Below are positions 62,507 to 64,000 of a DNA stretch of 64,000 nt, in pieces. Position 1 is the stretch's first letter. Each line of letters begins with the position of its first letter. The notes beneath the pieces were generated by a model, which worked only from the letters and a program-made list of their open reading frames with translations, was not told where the DNA came from and ran no database searches. The stretch comes from Clostridiales bacterium (GTDB lineage Bacteria > Bacillota > Clostridia > Oscillospirales > Acutalibacteraceae): positions 35,099 through 99,098 of the forward strand of contig DUNN01000028.1 of NCBI GenBank assembly GCA_012839345.1. The letters are read 5' to 3'. Position numbers and translations under genes: made by a program.

Positions 62507-62531
62507 ATAAGAAACGTTTTGCGTTTCTTAT
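62507..62531. promoter_or_regulatory. TetR-type operator O1
   Basis: ATAAGAAACG-N5-CGTTTCTTAT, perfect 10-bp arms. Contains the -35 box of the plus-strand regulator promoter. Confidence 0.88.
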
Positions 62532-62547
62532 GCAAATATGATATAAT
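62519..62547 (+). promoter_or_regulatory. Promoter of the TetR regulator gene
   Basis: TTGCGT at 62519-62524 and TATAAT at 62542-62547, 17-bp spacing, -35 box inside operator O1. On the opposite strand TTGTAT and TATCAT at 17 bp could serve the exporter. Confidence 0.65.
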
Positions 62548-62586
62548 AAATGCAATACGAATACAATAGTCATTCTCGACATAGAA

Positions 62587-62611
62587 ATAAGAAACTAGTT
62601 AAGTTTCTTAT
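62587..62611. promoter_or_regulatory. TetR-type operator O2
   Basis: ATAAGAAACT-N5-AGTTTCTTAT, perfect 10-bp arms, same half-site as O1; centres 80 bp apart. Confidence 0.88.
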
Positions 62612-62667
62612 GTGTATTTTTACAACAAAAGTACATTTATTGCTGAGAATGGGAGGGAAATAATATT

Positions 62668-63291
62668 ATGGACGGACAAAAGAAAGGTATGCGTCGCCGT
62701 GGGGAAGCTCTGGAAGATGCAATCCTGCTTGCCGCGTGTGAGGAACTTTATGAAACAGGCTATACGCATCTGACGATGGAAAGCGTCGCAAAGAGGGCAG
62801 GGACAAATAAGGCTGTCCTTTATCGCCGATGGGACAACAAGTTGGAGCTTGTGATTGCCGCCTTGCATAAATATGTGCCGAAAATTACGGATGAAATACC
62901 GAACACCGGAAACCTGCGCGACGATGTGGTTACCTATTTGCAGCAACTTACTGCACCGCTGAAATCCATTGGTGCGCAGACGATAAGAGGACTTATGACG
63001 GAACCGCATGTGGGCGGTTCTTTAATAGCGTACTTACCGCAGGTCATCCAGCCGAGAACGGAGAGCAAACTGATGGTGGCTATGACGGCGATTTTGAAAA
63101 ACGCGGAGATTCGTGGAGAAGTCTGCTTAGAGAGATTGACAGCCCGAATGATTTCATTGCCGCTCGATTTACTGCGGTACGAATTGATCACTATGCAAGA
63201 ACCCATATCTGACGAAGTCATAACGGAGATAGTCGACGATATTTTTATGCCAGTTGTCCGATCTAATAATCAATTACAGGCGCAATCGTAG
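62668..63291 (+). CDS. TetR-family transcriptional regulator
   Basis: 207 residues. N-terminal helix-turn-helix with TMESVAKRAGTNKAVLYRRWDNKLELVIAAL. The C-terminal ligand domain is variable and typical of the TetR class. Divergent from the DHA2 exporter; predicted to repress it (and itself) by binding O1 and O2 and release on ligand. Start ATG 62668 after GGGAGGGAAA. Confidence 0.94.
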   Translation: MDGQKKGMRRRGEALEDAILLAACEELYETGYTHLTMESVAKRAGTNKAVLYRRWDNKLELVIAALHKYVPKITDEIPNTGNLRDDVVTYLQQLTAPLKSIGAQTIRGLMTEPHVGGSLIAYLPQVIQPRTESKLMVAMTAILKNAEIRGEVCLERLTARMISLPLDLLRYELITMQEPISDEVITEIVDDIFMPVVRSNNQLQAQS

Positions 63292-63382
63292 TTTCTAATC
63301 ATGGCGGATCGGTACTAGATCACGTCGTACATATCTTTTTAGTGCTGGTCTTATCCTTCATGCTCCACGTTTTGGTTGTTAC

Positions 63383-63700
63383 CTATTTTGCTATAACCAG
63401 GGTTCCTTCTGTTGTTCCCAGTAAGAACAGGATATCCCCATGTTTCAGCCGGTGTTCTCTAACCCACGAAATAGGTAAAGTAACCAGTCCCCCAATAATG
63501 GAGCAAGACTTGTATGGATGTGCTTCTTTTCTGCAAAGATAAGATGGCTGATAAAACAGTTGTCGATCTGATGTTTTAAAGAACAACTCATCATTGATTT
63601 CCGATATTCCATAAAAGTGTAAATATTCTTTAGGAATGTAGATGCGGTTGTTAACGAACAACTTTGTTGGGTAGCCAATAATTTTGCCAATGTATTTCAT
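63383..63700 (-). CDS. Small AbrB/SpoVT-like protein with two hairpin repeats
   Basis: About 105 residues. Two segments resemble swapped-hairpin units: NNRIYIPKEYLHFYGI...DELFFKT and GLVTLPISWVREHRLKHGDILFLLGTTEGTLVIAK. This suggests a tandem AbrB-like DNA-binding protein, as in some antitoxins, but the first repeat is weak. Start at ATG 63700 with AGAGG 10 nt upstream. No toxin gene is adjacent. Confidence 0.55.
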   Translation of the reverse strand: MKYIGKIIGYPTKLFVNNRIYIPKEYLHFYGISEINDELFFKTSDRQLFYQPSYLCRKEAHPYKSCSIIGGLVTLPISWVREHRLKHGDILFLLGTTEGTLVIAK

Positions 63701-63724
63701 GATTATCAAACCTCTCTATAAAAA

Positions 63725-63757
63725 GGCGGAGCAGTGAATCCTGCTCCGCCTCATTTT
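63725..63757. terminator. Hairpin terminator upstream of the AbrB-like gene
   Basis: GGCGGAGCAG-TGAATC-CTGCTCCGCC, with T's on both sides; may insulate the gene from the insertion sequence. Confidence 0.75.
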
Positions 63758-63822
63758 TGTAGCTTAAGCGCAAAAAACTACCAGCTATGCTGGTGAGAAT
63801 AAAAGTCTTTAGATACAAGAAG

Positions 63823-63879
63823 ACCTCCCTTTGTTAAAATAGATGCGGGTTGGCTAACCGCATAAAAACAAAAGGAGGT
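63823..63879 (+). promoter_or_regulatory. Stem sequestering the transposase ribosome site
   Basis: ACCTCCCTTTGTT (63823-63835) pairs, with one mismatch, with AACAAAAGGAGGT (63867-63879), which contains the ribosome site. An inner stem ATGCGG/CCGCAT lies at 63843-63862. Would lower transposase translation, as known for IS200. Confidence 0.75.
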
Positions 63880-63885
63880 AATGTC

Positions 63886-64000
63886 ATGAAAGACATACAA
63901 AGTTTATCACATTCCAAGTGGAGATGCCAGTACCATATCGTTTTTGCACCTAAATACCGCAGAAAAGAAATATATGGGAAAATTAGAGCAGATATAGGGA
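63886..64000 (+). CDS. tnpA: IS200/IS605-family transposase TnpA (3' truncated by window)
   Basis: First 38 codons visible: MKDIQSLSHSKWRCQYHIVF..., then APKYRRKEIYGKIRADIG, the conserved N-terminus of the Y1 single-stranded-DNA transposase. The HUH motif and catalytic Tyr are beyond the window. Ribosome site AAAGGAGGT lies in a predicted inhibitory stem. An ATG at 63881 meets a stop after one codon and is not used. Confidence 0.93.
   Translation, partial: MKDIQSLSHSKWRCQYHIVFAPKYRRKEIYGKIRADIG

Larger units (their letters stand above)
63775..64000 (+). mobile_element. IS200/IS605-family element, left end (continues past the window)
   Basis: Subterminal hairpin CCAGC-TAT-GCTGG at 63781-63793, an internal stem-loop upstream of the transposase, and the start of tnpA. 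The exact left boundary is not certain; the right end is outside the window. Confidence 0.85.

Overview
The window reads as chromosome from a strictly anaerobic, spore-forming, low-to-mid GC Firmicute of the class Clostridia, probably the Oscillospiraceae/Ruminococcaceae (an inference). Supporting signs are strong AGGAGG-type ribosome sites, sigma-A promoters, spmA/spmB, an mraZ-to-ftsZ division cluster, the SRP RNA-dnaX-ybaB-recR order, a CIRCE operator, a split transketolase, a butyryl-CoA-type dehydrogenase with a flavodiiron protein, and a collagen-like surface protein. Most of the window is ordinary chromosome. The last 7 kb, downstream of ssrA, looks accessory.

Layout. 1-4.6 kb: a heterodimeric ABC exporter (first subunit cut by the window edge) and a two-subunit transketolase. 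5.1-17.7 kb: the division/cell-wall cluster mraZ-rsmH-ftsL-PBP-(degenerate Mur-ligase-like)-mraY-ftsW-murG-murA-ftsQ-ftsZ; murC, murD, murE and murF are absent. 17.9-23.1 kb: corA with a possible leader peptide, an orphan fumarase beta subunit, a cation-diffusion exporter and htpG under CIRCE. 23.3-28.6 kb: a frameshifted zinc-ribbon gene and the transglutaminase/DUF58/MoxR operon. 28.7-32.5 kb: sirtuin, a small secreted protein, an ECF sigma/anti-sigma operon and an AbrB regulator. 32.6-36.9 kb: spmA-spmB-feoB and coaX. 36.9-45 kb: a surface-glycan locus with a full gene set for UDP-2,3-diacetamido-mannuronate. 45.1-46.6 kb: Fe-S uracil-DNA glycosylase and PduL. 46.9-50.7 kb: an Rrf2 regulator, an acyl-CoA dehydrogenase-EtfA-rubredoxin fusion, and a flavodiiron protein. 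50.9-52.6 kb: membrane protease-like protein, small zinc-finger membrane protein, ArsR-type regulator. 52.7-56.8 kb: SRP RNA, dnaX, ybaB, recR, smpB, ssrA. 56.8-64 kb: frameshifted collagen-like protein, nitroreductase, tRNA-Gln and tRNA-Pro, an uncharacterised structured region, a DHA2 exporter with its divergent TetR regulator, an AbrB-like protein and the left end of an IS200/IS605 element.

The most interesting units are (1) the Rrf2 / ACAD-EtfA-rubredoxin / flavodiiron operon, which could form a self-contained electron path from acyl-CoA to O2 or NO; (2) a 37-codon ORF with a PDP motif overlapping the corA start, reminiscent of Mg2+-sensing leader peptides; (3) a Mur-ligase-like protein with a destroyed P-loop in the slot of murE/murF; and (4) several operators readable directly from the sequence (MraZ boxes, CIRCE, paired TetR sites, a 31-bp dyad in the glycan locus). 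All functional calls are from sequence reading alone; no database search was run.
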